From assembly GCF_009901955.1 (NCBI RefSeq), contig NZ_WUTS01000001.1, positions 1,461,666 through 1,525,665 on the forward strand: DNA of 64,000 nucleotides, in the 5' to 3' direction. This document shows, piece by piece, positions 36,042-44,831 of the stretch. Both the position numbers and the translations under genes were made by a program. Positions within the stretch are counted from its first letter, which is position 1, and each line of letters begins with the position of its first letter. Below the pieces are notes generated by a model. The model saw nothing but the letters and a program-made list of their open reading frames with translations. It did no database searches and was not told the origin of the DNA. The stretch comes from Halomonas icarae. Lineage in GTDB: Bacteria; Pseudomonadota; Gammaproteobacteria; Pseudomonadales; Halomonadaceae.

Positions 36042-37034
36042 ATGTGGCAAGGCTTGCTGGTCTGCACCACCCTGACGATAACCGGCTTCGGCCTGACGCG
36101 GCTCCCTCCGCTGGCCGATGCCGGGATAAGCCCCCTGGTGCTGGCGCTGCTGCTGGGCATCGTGGCTGGTAACCTGCCCCTGGCCCGGCGGCTTACCGCC
36201 ACCGGCCCGGGGTTGAAGTTCGCCACTCGCTGGCTGTTGCGCGGCGGCATCGTGCTGTTCGGTCTCTCCCTGACCCTGCAGCAGATCATGGCACTCGGGC
36301 CAAGGGTCCTGCTGCTCGACGCCCTGGTGATCATCAGCGTGCTCACCGCGGGCTACTTGATCGGCACCCGGGTGCTCGGCATGGATCGCGAGACCACCCT
36401 GCTGACCAGCGCCGGAAGCGCCATCTGTGGCGCCGCGGCGGTACTCGCCACCGAATCGACCATTCGCTCGCGCCCCGCTGCCACCTCCATGGCCGTGGCC
36501 ACGGTGGTGCTGTTCGGTTCCCTGGCGATGCTGGTCTACCCGCTGCTCTACCCGCTGCTGGGCATGGATGAGGGGCTATTCGGTGTCTATATCGGTGCCA
36601 CCGTGCACGAGGTCGCCCAGGTGGTCGCCGCTGGCGAGGCGGTGGGCCCCGATGCTCTGGCCAATGCGGTGATCGTCAAGCTGGTGCGGGTGATGCTGCT
36701 GGTGCCTTTCCTGCTGATCGTCGGACAGTGGTGGCTGCGCCACCAGCCCGCCGAGGCCGGCGCAGGAAAGGCCAGCCTGGTGATCCCCTGGTTCGCGTTC
36801 GGCTTCCTGGCCATGGTGGTGTTCAACAGCCTGGTCACCCTGCCTGCCCCGCTGCACGCTGGGTTGGTCATGGCCGGCCAGCTGGCGCTGACCATGGCCA
36901 TGGCGGCACTGGGCTACGAAACGCGGGTAGAGAAACTCAAGGCCCTGGGTATCAAGCCCTTTATCCTGGCCCTGACACTGTTCGTGCTGTTGCTCGGGGG
37001 TGGCCTGCTGGCCAGTACACTGCTGATGGGCTGA
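36042..37034 (+). CDS. yeiH: YeiH-family putative sulfate exporter
   Basis: A 330-residue protein, with about ten TM segments, of the Cons_hypoth698/YeiH family. GREATEST conservation appears in TSAGSAICGAAAVLATES and IGATVHEVAQVVAAGEAVG. Relatives are annotated as sulfate exporters, but the function is weakly tested. It follows the paired LysR boxes by 36 bases and ends before a strong hairpin. Confidence 0.87.
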   Translation: MWQGLLVCTTLTITGFGLTRLPPLADAGISPLVLALLLGIVAGNLPLARRLTATGPGLKFATRWLLRGGIVLFGLSLTLQQIMALGPRVLLLDALVIISVLTAGYLIGTRVLGMDRETTLLTSAGSAICGAAAVLATESTIRSRPAATSMAVATVVLFGSLAMLVYPLLYPLLGMDEGLFGVYIGATVHEVAQVVAAGEAVGPDALANAVIVKLVRVMLLVPFLLIVGQWWLRHQPAEAGAGKASLVIPWFAFGFLAMVVFNSLVTLPAPLHAGLVMAGQLALTMAMAALGYETRVEKLKALGIKPFILALTLFVLLLGGGLLASTLLMG

Positions 37035-37080
37035 GCCCCTCCTCCGCTACCGGTTCATGGAGCGTCCAGGACATACAATG

Positions 37081-37114
37081 CAGACAGGCCGCCCCAACCG
37101 GGGCGGCCTGTCTG
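37081..37114. terminator. Bidirectional terminator between yeiH and purK
   Basis: A 15-bp perfect stem (37081-37095 with 37100-37114, loop 4) lies between convergent genes. Confidence 0.7.
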
Positions 37115-37151
37115 ATTGAGACTCTGACACGGCCGGGGCGGGCCTGCCGGC

Positions 37152-38264
37152 CTACTCGAAGCTGAAGCTCGGCGCGGGTGCCTCAGGGAGCAGCGCGGCA
37201 CAGGCGCGAACCCGCTCCAGCAGCGCCTCGTGAGTCGGCGCGAGAAGATTGACATGGGCCAGCTTGCGGCCGGCGCGCTCGGTCTTGTCGTAGCGGTGCA
37301 GATGGGCGTCCGCAAGCGCCAGGATGGCGGACGGGTCGCCTTCCTGGCCGATCACGTTGACCATGCAGGTGGGCATGCGTGCGGCGGTATCCCCCAGCGG
37401 CAGCCCCTGAATCGCACGCAGATGGTTCTCGAACTGGCTGGTCACCGCACCATCCTGTGTCCAGTGACCGGAGTTGTGCACTCGAGGCGCCATCTCGTTG
37501 GCCAGCAGGCTGCCGTCGGCACACTGGAACAGCTCCAGGGTCAGCACGCCCACATAGTCGAGCTCATCGAGCAGCGCCCGAATATAGCCATCGGCGGTCT
37601 GCTGCAGGCTGTCGGCCAGGTCCGGCAAGGGAGCGATGGAGTAGCGCAGGATGCCATCCACGTGCTGGTTCTCGGCCATGGGGTAGAAGACCACCTCGCC
37701 ATCGCGACCACGCACCGCGATGATCGACACCTCACGCACGAAGTCGACGAAGGCCTCCACGATCAACCGCGGATGGGCGATGGCACGCCACGCCTCGGCC
37801 GCCTCGGCGGGATCTCGCAACACCGCCTGCCCCTTGCCGTCGTAGCCCTCGGTGATCGACTTGGCCACCACCGGCGTGCCCAGTTCTCGGGCCGCCGCCT
37901 CCAGCTCGTCGGCACTCTCCACCAGGCGGTAGGCCGGGGTGGGAATGCTCAGGCGATCGAACAGCGCCTTCTCCTCGGCGCGGTTCTGGCAGACGCGAAT
38001 CGCTTCGCTGGAGGGGTAGACCGGTTTCACCTCCTCGATCTCCTGCACCAGCGACACCGGCAGATGCTCGAACTCGTAGGTGACCAGATCCACCTTCTCG
38101 AGGAAGGCCGCCAGGTGCCTGCGGTCGGTATCTACCATCACATCGCCGATACCGGCACTGGGATGCCCGGTGGTATCGAGAAAGGTGAAACGGTTGGCCA
38201 GCGGGTAGCCGGCCAGGGCCAGCATGCGGCCGAGCTGACCGGCACCCAGAACACCGATGTTCAT
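37152..38264 (-). CDS. purK: N5-carboxyaminoimidazole ribonucleotide synthase
   Basis: ATP-grasp enzyme converting AIR, bicarbonate and ATP to N5-CAIR in de novo purine synthesis. 370 residues: GVLGAGQLGRMLALAGYPLA starts the biotin-carboxylase-like N domain, GYDGKGQAVL is the ATP-grasp loop, and NEMAPRVHNSGHWTQDGAVT is the purK signature. It follows purE by 46 bases on the minus strand, and PurE takes its product. Confidence 0.95.
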   Translation of the reverse strand: MNIGVLGAGQLGRMLALAGYPLANRFTFLDTTGHPSAGIGDVMVDTDRRHLAAFLEKVDLVTYEFEHLPVSLVQEIEEVKPVYPSSEAIRVCQNRAEEKALFDRLSIPTPAYRLVESADELEAAARELGTPVVAKSITEGYDGKGQAVLRDPAEAAEAWRAIAHPRLIVEAFVDFVREVSIIAVRGRDGEVVFYPMAENQHVDGILRYSIAPLPDLADSLQQTADGYIRALLDELDYVGVLTLELFQCADGSLLANEMAPRVHNSGHWTQDGAVTSQFENHLRAIQGLPLGDTAARMPTCMVNVIGQEGDPSAILALADAHLHRYDKTERAGRKLAHVNLLAPTHEALLERVRACAALLPEAPAPSFSFE

Positions 38265-38310
38265 GATGATCTCCTCATTGTCTCTCTATCAGGCTATCAG
38301 GGCTGGCTAT

Positions 38311-38832
38311 TCAGGGCTCGGTCCGTGAATCAGGCCGGGGGTCAGGATTGTCGAGCACCGTCTGCGTCTGCTCGGCGCGAAACGCCTCCACGGCGGCGCG
38401 CACCCTGTCATCCTGAAGCCCCACGATCTGCGCCGCCAGCAGTCCCGCATTGGTGGCACCCGCCTTGCCGATGGCCAGGGTACCCACGGCGATGCCACCG
38501 GGCATCTGCACGATGGAGAGCAGTGAGTCCAGCCCCTTGAGCGACTTGGACTCCACCGGCACCCCCAGCACGGGCAGCGCGGTCTGGGAGGCCACCATGC
38601 CCGGCAGATGGGCGGCGCCGCCGGCGCCGGCGACGATCACCTCGAGGCCGCGCTCGGCCGCCGACTTCGCATAATCGAACAGCAGGTCCGGGGTACGGTG
38701 GGCCGAGACGACTCGGGTCTCGTAGGCCACTCCCAGACGCTCGAGCATCTCGACGGCATGTTCCATTATCGGCCAGTCAGATTTCGACCCCATGATCACG
38801 CCGACCTTCGGCGTCTGTGTAGCGGACTGCAT
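38311..38832 (-). CDS. purE: N5-carboxyaminoimidazole ribonucleotide mutase
   Basis: Class I PurE, moving the carboxylate of N5-CAIR to form CAIR. 173 residues, with [20 protein letters not shown] (substrate loop), VVSAHRTPD and [15 protein letters not shown], all diagnostic. First gene of purEK, divergent from the lipoprotein gene across 234 bases. I could not find a clear PurR box. Confidence 0.96.
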   Translation of the reverse strand: MQSATQTPKVGVIMGSKSDWPIMEHAVEMLERLGVAYETRVVSAHRTPDLLFDYAKSAAERGLEVIVAGAGGAAHLPGMVASQTALPVLGVPVESKSLKGLDSLLSIVQMPGGIAVGTLAIGKAGATNAGLLAAQIVGLQDDRVRAAVEAFRAEQTQTVLDNPDPRPDSRTEP

Positions 38833-39066
38833 GGCCTGCTCCTCGGAACTTCCCCTAGAGGAAAAGAGTGAATAAAAGGAAAGCCGGCCATTTTAGCGAT
38901 ACAGGCCTTTCCAGTCATCTTGACCGGTCAGTCAGCCAGATTCACGCCTCAGGTGTTGCCGAGAGCAGACAGCAGCTTTCATGCTGCCTGCTTCATTGGC
39001 TGCTACAGTGCTGCTGTGTGGGCAGATTGGACTAGCTCGCCTGAAACTCAAAGAAGGAGACTAACC

Positions 39067-39783
39067 ATGAAGCGTTCCCTGATTTTCACCGCGGCATTCG
39101 CCGGCTCGCTGCTGCTGGTCGGTTGCGACTCCGATAACGACCAGACGACTCAGCACGAGGAGGCCGCCAAGCAGGAGGCGCAACAGGCAGCCGAGTCCGC
39201 CGAACAGGCCGTCGAGGAGTCGGCCGACGCTACCGCAGAGGCCGCAGCGGCCGCGGAAGCGGAGCTCGATGAGGCGTCCGGCGAGGCCGGCGAGGCCCTG
39301 GACGAAGCCGCCGCCGAGACCGAGCAGGCACTGGATGAGGCCGCTGCCGAATCCGAACAGGCCGCCGAGGAGGCAGAGCAGGCACTGGATGAAGCCGCTG
39401 CCGAATCCGAACAGGCCGCCGAGGAGGCAGAGCAGGCCCTGGAGGAAGCGGGTGACGAAGCCGCCCAGGAAACCGGTGAGGCCGCCGAGGCCGCCGGCGA
39501 GAACCTGGAGGCCGCAGGTGACGAGGCCGCTGACGAAACCGCCAGCGCCCTGGATGCGGCGGGTGACGCCACCGCCAATGTTGTCGACTCGGCCAAGGAG
39601 ATGACCGCCGACGCAGTCGAGGCCGCTCGCGAGAAGACCGGCGAGCTGGTCGAGGGCGCCAAGGAGATGGCACTGGGTGCCACCGAAGAGACGGCCGAGG
39701 CCACCAAGGAAGCCGCAAATGCCACGGCGGACGTGGCGGCAGAAGCCGAGGCGGAGGCCGAAGCGGAAGCCTCGACCCAGTAA
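39067..39783 (+). CDS. Ala/Glu-rich repetitive lipoprotein, LEA-like
   Basis: A 238-residue predicted lipoprotein, lipobox LLVGC with Cys20. After the acyl site almost the whole chain is Ala, Glu, Asp and Gln, strongly acidic and helical, with 18-residue repeats (EQALDEAAAESEQAAEEA) encoded by two 54-bp DNA copies. The C-terminal half (AVEAAREKTGELVEGAKEMA) has the 11-mer rhythm of group-3 LEA proteins. AAGGAG precedes the ATG. No known function; an extended envelope or desiccation/osmotic-protection role is conceivable in a halophile. Confidence 0.75.
   Translation: MKRSLIFTAAFAGSLLLVGCDSDNDQTTQHEEAAKQEAQQAAESAEQAVEESADATAEAAAAAEAELDEASGEAGEALDEAAAETEQALDEAAAESEQAAEEAEQALDEAAAESEQAAEEAEQALEEAGDEAAQETGEAAEAAGENLEAAGDEAADETASALDAAGDATANVVDSAKEMTADAVEAAREKTGELVEGAKEMALGATEETAEATKEAANATADVAAEAEAEAEAEASTQ
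39324..39431 (+). repeat. 54-bp tandem repeat inside the LEA-like lipoprotein gene
   Basis: Two nearly identical in-frame 54-bp units (18 codons) with a partial third copy beginning at 39432. DNA identity is higher than codon degeneracy requires, pointing to recent duplication. Confidence 0.75.
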
Positions 39784-39816
39784 CTCACGCATCTTGCATC
39801 AATCCTGCACCAAACG

Positions 39817-39850
39817 GAGGCCCGCTCGGGGAAACCGAGCGGGCCTCTTT
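39817..39850. terminator. Terminator after the lipoprotein gene
   Basis: A 13-bp perfect stem (39817-39829 with 39835-39847, loop 5) followed by TTT, between convergent genes. Confidence 0.75.
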
Positions 39851-39883
39851 CGTCATGCCACGCTTCGGGCGATGGCCGTGGCG

Positions 39884-41887
39884 TCAGGCGGGGAGAGCGC
39901 TACGCCGGCTCGCCACCCAGTTGCCGACGATCACGGCAAGCATCGTCGCAGCGCCGGCGGCTTCCACCATCAGACTGGGGTAGAACACCGCCACGATGGC
40001 CGGCAGCAGCAGCGCCCGCGAGGGCCAGCCCATGCGGGTAAACAGATAGCCCTCCAGCGCCGCGGCGAAGGCGGCCAGGGCAAGGAACCCCGTCAAGCCG
40101 GTCCATATCAGCAGCGGCAAGGGCCCCCCCATGATGATCTCGGGGTTGTAGACCATGAACAGCGGGATCAGATAGAGCCCCTTGGCAAACTTCCAGGCCT
40201 GGAAGCCCGTTTCCATCGGCTTGGCCCCGGCGATCGCCGCCCCGGCGAAGCCGGCCAGGGCGATGGGTGGGGTGACGTTGGAGTCCTGGGAGTACCAGAA
40301 CACCACCAGGTGGGCGATCAGCAGCGGAACGCCGAACTCGGCGGTCAGTGCCGGGCCGACCAGCACGATCAGCACGATATAGCTGGCGGTCACCGGTAGC
40401 CCCATGCCCAGCACCAGGCTGGCCAGCAGCACCATGACCAGAGCCAGCAGCAGATTGCCGCCCGAGAAGGCCAGCATCATGGAGGAGAACTTCAGACCCA
40501 GCCCGGTCAGCCCCACCACCCCGACGATGATGCCGGCCACCGCACAGGCCATGGAGACGGCAACCGCATTGCGAGCCCCCAGCTCGAGTCCTTCCATCAG
40601 CTTCAGCAGGCCATTGCGGATGGCGGTGGCCAGGCGTTCGCCGGTGACCGGCTCCCCCTGCTGCGGGGCCACGAAGAGCATCCACACCACAAAGCGCAGC
40701 ACCGCCACGGCCAGCATGGTGAGGATGGCGTAATACCCCACCCGCATCGGCGACATGTTCATCACCAGCAGCCACACCAGCACCGCCAGCGGCAGCAGGA
40801 AGTGCCAGCCGGAAGACATCACGTCGCGCATCTGCGGCAGCTCACTCCTGGCCATGCCCTGCATGCCCTGCTTCAGGGCAATGATGTGCACGAAGAGGTA
40901 GACCGTACCGAAGTACATGATCGCCGGCAGGATGCTGACCTTGACCACATCGAGGTAAGGCATCCGAGTGTACTCGGCGATCAGGAAGGCGCCGGCGCCC
41001 ATCAGCGGCGGCATGATCTGCCCACCGGTGGAGGCCGCCGCCTCGATGCCCCCGGCCTGATGGGGCTTGTAGCCAAGACGCTTCATCAGCGGGATGGTAA
41101 AGGCGCCGGTGGTCACCACGTTGGCGATGGCGCTGCCGGAGATCGATCCCATGCCGGCCGAGGCGATCACCGCCGCCTTGGCCGGTCCACCACGCTGACG
41201 GCCGGTAGCGGCGTAGGCCAGGTCGATGAAGAACTTGCCGGCGCCGGTAATCTCGAGAAAGGCGCCGAACAGCACGAAGATGAAGATATAGGTGGCCGCC
41301 ACGCCCATGGGCAGGCCGAAGATGCCCTCCTGCCCCAGGTAGAGCTGGCCTACCAGACGATCGAGACTGTAGCCACGGTGCTCGAGGATGCCGGGCAGCC
41401 ACTCGCCCAGCCACGGCAGGTCACCACGCGGGCCGGCGAAGGCGTAGAGCAGCGCGACCACTCCGATCACCGTCATGCCCAGGCCTACCGCACGGCGCGC
41501 CGCCTCGAGCACGGTGATGACCGCGATGCAGCCGACCATGATATCGGTCTGACTCCAGAAGCCGGCACGATTGATGATCTCGTCGAGGTAGAGCACCAGG
41601 TAGCCGCCGGTGACCAGCGCCCCGGCGAAGAAGGTGGCATCGAGCAGCCAGCCGACGAGCCCGCGGGGTCGTCGCGATCCGAATACCGGAAACATCAGGA
41701 AGGCCAGCATCATGATCAGCATCAGGTGAATGCTGCGCTGGTAGAAGAGCCCCAGCGGCTCGATGCCGGCGGAGTAGAGCTGGAACAGCGACAGGCCCAC
41801 CGCCACCAGCGTGATCAGCCACAACACCGGCCGGGCGTGGCTCGCCTGGCTGCCGGGCACGATAGGAGAGTTGTCCGAATCATTCAT
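39884..41887 (-). CDS. TRAP transporter fused permease (DctQM), TAXI-associated
   Basis: A 667-residue membrane protein joining the small and large TRAP subunits. The N-terminal part (about 1-170) is DctQ-like; the large part has IASAGMGSISGSAIANVVTTGAF and AASTGGQIMPPLMGAGAFLIAE, the DctM signatures. It lies 10 bases after a DUF1850 gene and downstream of a TAXI binding protein, the standard TAXI-TRAP operon order. Substrate unknown; glutamate and other dicarboxylates are known for relatives. Confidence 0.92.
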   Translation of the reverse strand: MNDSDNSPIVPGSQASHARPVLWLITLVAVGLSLFQLYSAGIEPLGLFYQRSIHLMLIMMLAFLMFPVFGSRRPRGLVGWLLDATFFAGALVTGGYLVLYLDEIINRAGFWSQTDIMVGCIAVITVLEAARRAVGLGMTVIGVVALLYAFAGPRGDLPWLGEWLPGILEHRGYSLDRLVGQLYLGQEGIFGLPMGVAATYIFIFVLFGAFLEITGAGKFFIDLAYAATGRQRGGPAKAAVIASAGMGSISGSAIANVVTTGAFTIPLMKRLGYKPHQAGGIEAAASTGGQIMPPLMGAGAFLIAEYTRMPYLDVVKVSILPAIMYFGTVYLFVHIIALKQGMQGMARSELPQMRDVMSSGWHFLLPLAVLVWLLVMNMSPMRVGYYAILTMLAVAVLRFVVWMLFVAPQQGEPVTGERLATAIRNGLLKLMEGLELGARNAVAVSMACAVAGIIVGVVGLTGLGLKFSSMMLAFSGGNLLLALVMVLLASLVLGMGLPVTASYIVLIVLVGPALTAEFGVPLLIAHLVVFWYSQDSNVTPPIALAGFAGAAIAGAKPMETGFQAWKFAKGLYLIPLFMVYNPEIIMGGPLPLLIWTGLTGFLALAAFAAALEGYLFTRMGWPSRALLLPAIVAVFYPSLMVEAAGAATMLAVIVGNWVASRRSALPA

Positions 41888-41897
41888 TGCGATTTTC

Positions 41898-42410
41898 TCA
41901 GGGTGTTGGATCGCCAGCGGGAGTGACCAGGCGCACGGTAACGCGGTGGTCGGCGGCCAGCTGGCTCAGACTGATGCGTTGCCCATCCACCACCAGGCGG
42001 TGATCGACGGCGAGACTCCCCACCCGCAGGCGGTAGGCATTGCCCGGCACCGGTTCGTCGAGATCCTCGATCCAGTACCCCCCTTCGCCGTCCGATACCT
42101 GGCGACCACGGCCGGGGATATGATCGAGCCCGGCGGCAAAGTCCGGCAGGTGGCTGCGCTCGAGCACCATGCGTCCATCACGATGGCGATAGCAGTCGAG
42201 GACCGGGAACCCCTCTACCGAGTGGTTCCACTCCAGGCACCAGTCCTCGCCCTCGGGCATGGGCAGCGACACCAGGGTGGCCCCCTGCTCGCCGCTTACC
42301 TCCAGGCGGGCCGGCTCCTGACCCACCGCCGGGCTGGCCAGAAACAGGCCTGCACACAGCAGCAGGGCGGGCCTGGCGGCCCGCCCTGCAGTCAGATGCC
42401 AGTCACGCAC
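41898..42410 (-). CDS. DUF1850 protein of the TRAP-TAXI operon
   Basis: A 170-residue protein with an N-terminal hydrophobic stretch (ARPALLLCAGLFLASPAVG) then LEWNHSVEGFPVLDCYR, the DUF1850 core. DUF1850 proteins commonly sit between TAXI and fused TRAP permease genes. A longer frame from the ATG at 42506 overlaps the TAXI gene by 92 bases, so I prefer the GTG at 42408-42410, 4 bases past the TAXI stop, with GAGG just upstream. A strong hairpin falls in its first codons. Function unknown. Confidence 0.75.
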   Translation of the reverse strand: MRDWHLTAGRAARPALLLCAGLFLASPAVGQEPARLEVSGEQGATLVSLPMPEGEDWCLEWNHSVEGFPVLDCYRHRDGRMVLERSHLPDFAAGLDHIPGRGRQVSDGEGGYWIEDLDEPVPGNAYRLRVGSLAVDHRLVVDGQRISLSQLAADHRVTVRLVTPAGDPTP

Positions 42411-42414
42411 CGCC

Positions 42415-43377
42415 TCAGGGACGCTGGTGGTCGGCGATCTCGGCACCAACTTCCTCGTAGTAGCGCAGAGCGCCCGGATGGAAGGCGATGGGGGTGGAGT
42501 TGACACTGAACTCCACGGTGGTGTCGTTGGCCGCCGGGTGGACCTCGATCAGCTCATCGGTACGCTCGAAGAGCATCCTGGTGATCTGGTAGGCGAGCTC
42601 CTCGTCCATCTCGCTGCTCACCGCCAGCACGTTGGGGATACCAATGGTCTGCACGCCCTCTTCCATGCCCTCATAGAGGCCGGCACGCAGCTCGTAGGGA
42701 GCGAACACCGAGACACTCTCGCGAGCATTGGCCACCTCCTCGTCGGAGAGGCCGACCAGGCGGACATCCCGGGTGGTGGCCAGGTTCATGATCGAGCTGG
42801 TGGGCGGTCCCACGCTCCAGAAGCCGGCGGCGATATCACCGTCACGGATGGCATCGGCCGTCTCGTTGAAGTTGAGGCGGCGCGGATCGAAATCCTCGTA
42901 GCTGATGCCGTTGGCCTCGAGCAGCGCCCTGGCGTTGAGCTCGGTGCCACTGCCCGGCGCCCCTACCGACACCGTCTTGCCCTTCAGGTCGGCAAGGCTC
43001 TCGACACCGGAGTCGGCCAGGGTCACCAGCTGAACGGCGTTGGGGTAGACCGATGCCAGCGCACGGATGTTCTCGAGCTGGCGGCCCTCGAAGTCGCCGG
43101 TGCCGCTGTAGGCCTGGTGAACGGTGTCGGCCAGGGCCAGGGCGAGGTCCGAGTCACCGCGCCACACCAGCCCCATGTTCTCCACCGAGGCCCCCGTCAC
43201 TTCGGCGACGGCCTCGTAACCCTCGAGATGCTTGCCGATCATCTCGGCAAGGCCACCCCCCAGTGGGTAGTAGGTGCCGCCGGTACCACCGGTGGCGATG
43301 GAGAGCTGCTGCTGGGCAGCCGCCAACGGAGCCGTCGCGATCAGCGAGGCGACAGCGGCATACTTCAAGGCTTTCAT
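42415..43377 (-). CDS. TAXI-family TRAP transporter substrate-binding protein
   Basis: A 320-residue periplasmic protein, with a signal peptide of about 21 residues ending PLAAA. LSIATGGTGGTYYPLGGGLA is the TAXI-family opening, and VSVGAPGSGTEL contacts ligand in relatives. The ATG at 43377 has GGAGGA upstream. First gene of the taxi-duf1850-dctQM operon. The ligand cannot be read from sequence. Confidence 0.92.
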   Translation of the reverse strand: MKALKYAAVASLIATAPLAAAQQQLSIATGGTGGTYYPLGGGLAEMIGKHLEGYEAVAEVTGASVENMGLVWRGDSDLALALADTVHQAYSGTGDFEGRQLENIRALASVYPNAVQLVTLADSGVESLADLKGKTVSVGAPGSGTELNARALLEANGISYEDFDPRRLNFNETADAIRDGDIAAGFWSVGPPTSSIMNLATTRDVRLVGLSDEEVANARESVSVFAPYELRAGLYEGMEEGVQTIGIPNVLAVSSEMDEELAYQITRMLFERTDELIEVHPAANDTTVEFSVNSTPIAFHPGALRYYEEVGAEIADHQRP

Positions 43378-43533
43378 GGCATTCCTCCGGTCCTGCAACC
43401 AGGTTGTCTTGTAGTCGTTTCCGACGCCTGAACAGCGTACGGCCCCCAAGCTAGCACGGACCCAGCGTGAGAACCTATCGGCGCAAATTCTACGTTTCAG
43501 AGGAATTTCGGCAATGCCACGATGGTCTGGGGC

Positions 43534-44730
43534 TCACCCCTCAACCATCGTCTTCACCTGGTCGACGATATGACTGCCGATGGGGAGCGCCGAGGTCGCG
43601 GCTGGCGACGGTGCATTGCCCACGTTGAGGGTACGCCGGGTGTTCACGAACAGGAAGTCGTCCACCAGCTTGCCGTCTCGGGATACCGCCTGGGCGCGCA
43701 CGCCCGCCGGATAGGGCTCGAGATCCTCGACCGTCAGCTCCGGACAGTACTTGCGCACCAGCTCGAGATAGCCGCGCTTGTGCAGGGAGTTCTTCATCTC
43801 GACAAGGCCCGGGCGCAGGTTCTTGCCCAGCACCTTGAGGATCCCCGGATTGGTGAACATCTGTGCCAGGTCGCGAGGCGAGATATCACGACGACGATAG
43901 CCCTCGCGCTTGAACGCCAGCACCGCATTGGGGCCCACCGTCACGCTGCCGTCGATCATGCGGGTCAGATGCACCCCGAGAAACGGCATGGAGGGGTCGG
44001 GGATCGGGTAGATCAGGTGATTGACGATGCGGTTGTGCTTCTCCGGCAGCCGATAGTATTCGCCGCGAAAGGGGCAGATGGTGAAGCCCGGGTCCTGGCC
44101 CAGCATGCGGACCACTCGATCGGCCATCAGCCCCGAGCAGGTGACGAGATAACGCCCGGTGAACTCACCGGCCGAGCTGGCGACCACCACCTCCCGGGAG
44201 CGCTCCTCCAGGCCGGTGACCTCGGCGTTGTAGCGGATCTCGCCGCCCATCCGCTCGAACTCGGCGGCCATCGCGCGCGTCACCTCGGCATAGTCGACGA
44301 TGCCGCTGGAGGGCACGAAGATTCCGCCCAGCCCGGTGATATTGGGCTCACGCTCGGCCAGCGCCTCGGCGGAGAGCCACTCCCGCTCAAGACCGTTGGC
44401 GGCGGTACGCTCCCATAGCGCCTCCATGCGCTGCATCTCGAGGTCGCTGGTTGCCACCAACAGCTTCCCGCAGGTGTCGTAGGCGATGCCGTGCTCGTCA
44501 CAGAACGCCCTGGTGGCGCGATTTCCCTCGAGACAGAAGCGCGCCTTGAGGCTGCCCGGGGTGTAATAGACCCCGGCATGAATCACGCCGCTGTTATGGC
44601 CGGTCTGATGCCGTGCCGGTCCCGCCTCCTTCTCCAGCAACAGCATCCTGCGGTCGGGATACGCCTGCTTGAGTTGCATGGCGGTGGACATGCCCAGGAT
44701 GCCACCGCCGATGATGATAAAGTCGTGCAT
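43534..44730 (-). CDS. lhgO: L-2-hydroxyglutarate oxidase
   Basis: FAD enzyme oxidising L-2-hydroxyglutarate to 2-oxoglutarate, passing electrons to the quinone pool. 398 residues: the FAD-binding IIGGGILGMSTAMQL is at about 6-20 and HQTGHNSGVIHAGVYY is the LhgO/YgaF signature. It follows glaH by 101 bases on the same strand and uses its product. The ATG at 44730 begins the conserved FAD fold; the longer frame adds a Trp-rich extension that is not family-like. Confidence 0.94.
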   Translation of the reverse strand: MHDFIIIGGGILGMSTAMQLKQAYPDRRMLLLEKEAGPARHQTGHNSGVIHAGVYYTPGSLKARFCLEGNRATRAFCDEHGIAYDTCGKLLVATSDLEMQRMEALWERTAANGLEREWLSAEALAEREPNITGLGGIFVPSSGIVDYAEVTRAMAAEFERMGGEIRYNAEVTGLEERSREVVVASSAGEFTGRYLVTCSGLMADRVVRMLGQDPGFTICPFRGEYYRLPEKHNRIVNHLIYPIPDPSMPFLGVHLTRMIDGSVTVGPNAVLAFKREGYRRRDISPRDLAQMFTNPGILKVLGKNLRPGLVEMKNSLHKRGYLELVRKYCPELTVEDLEPYPAGVRAQAVSRDGKLVDDFLFVNTRRTLNVGNAPSPAATSALPIGSHIVDQVKTMVEG

Positions 44731-44831
44731 GCCGTTCTCGCTCCAGCAGTCAGTCTCGTTCCAGCAATAGAATAGCCACGCCGTTTCCACGGCGTGGCCT
44801 CGTCAGGGTAACCCGTTGATCCCGGACACGC

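Noticed and set aside
40802..41926. Long plus-strand open frame opposite the TRAP permease
   Set aside because: Antisense shadow with no recognisable domain.
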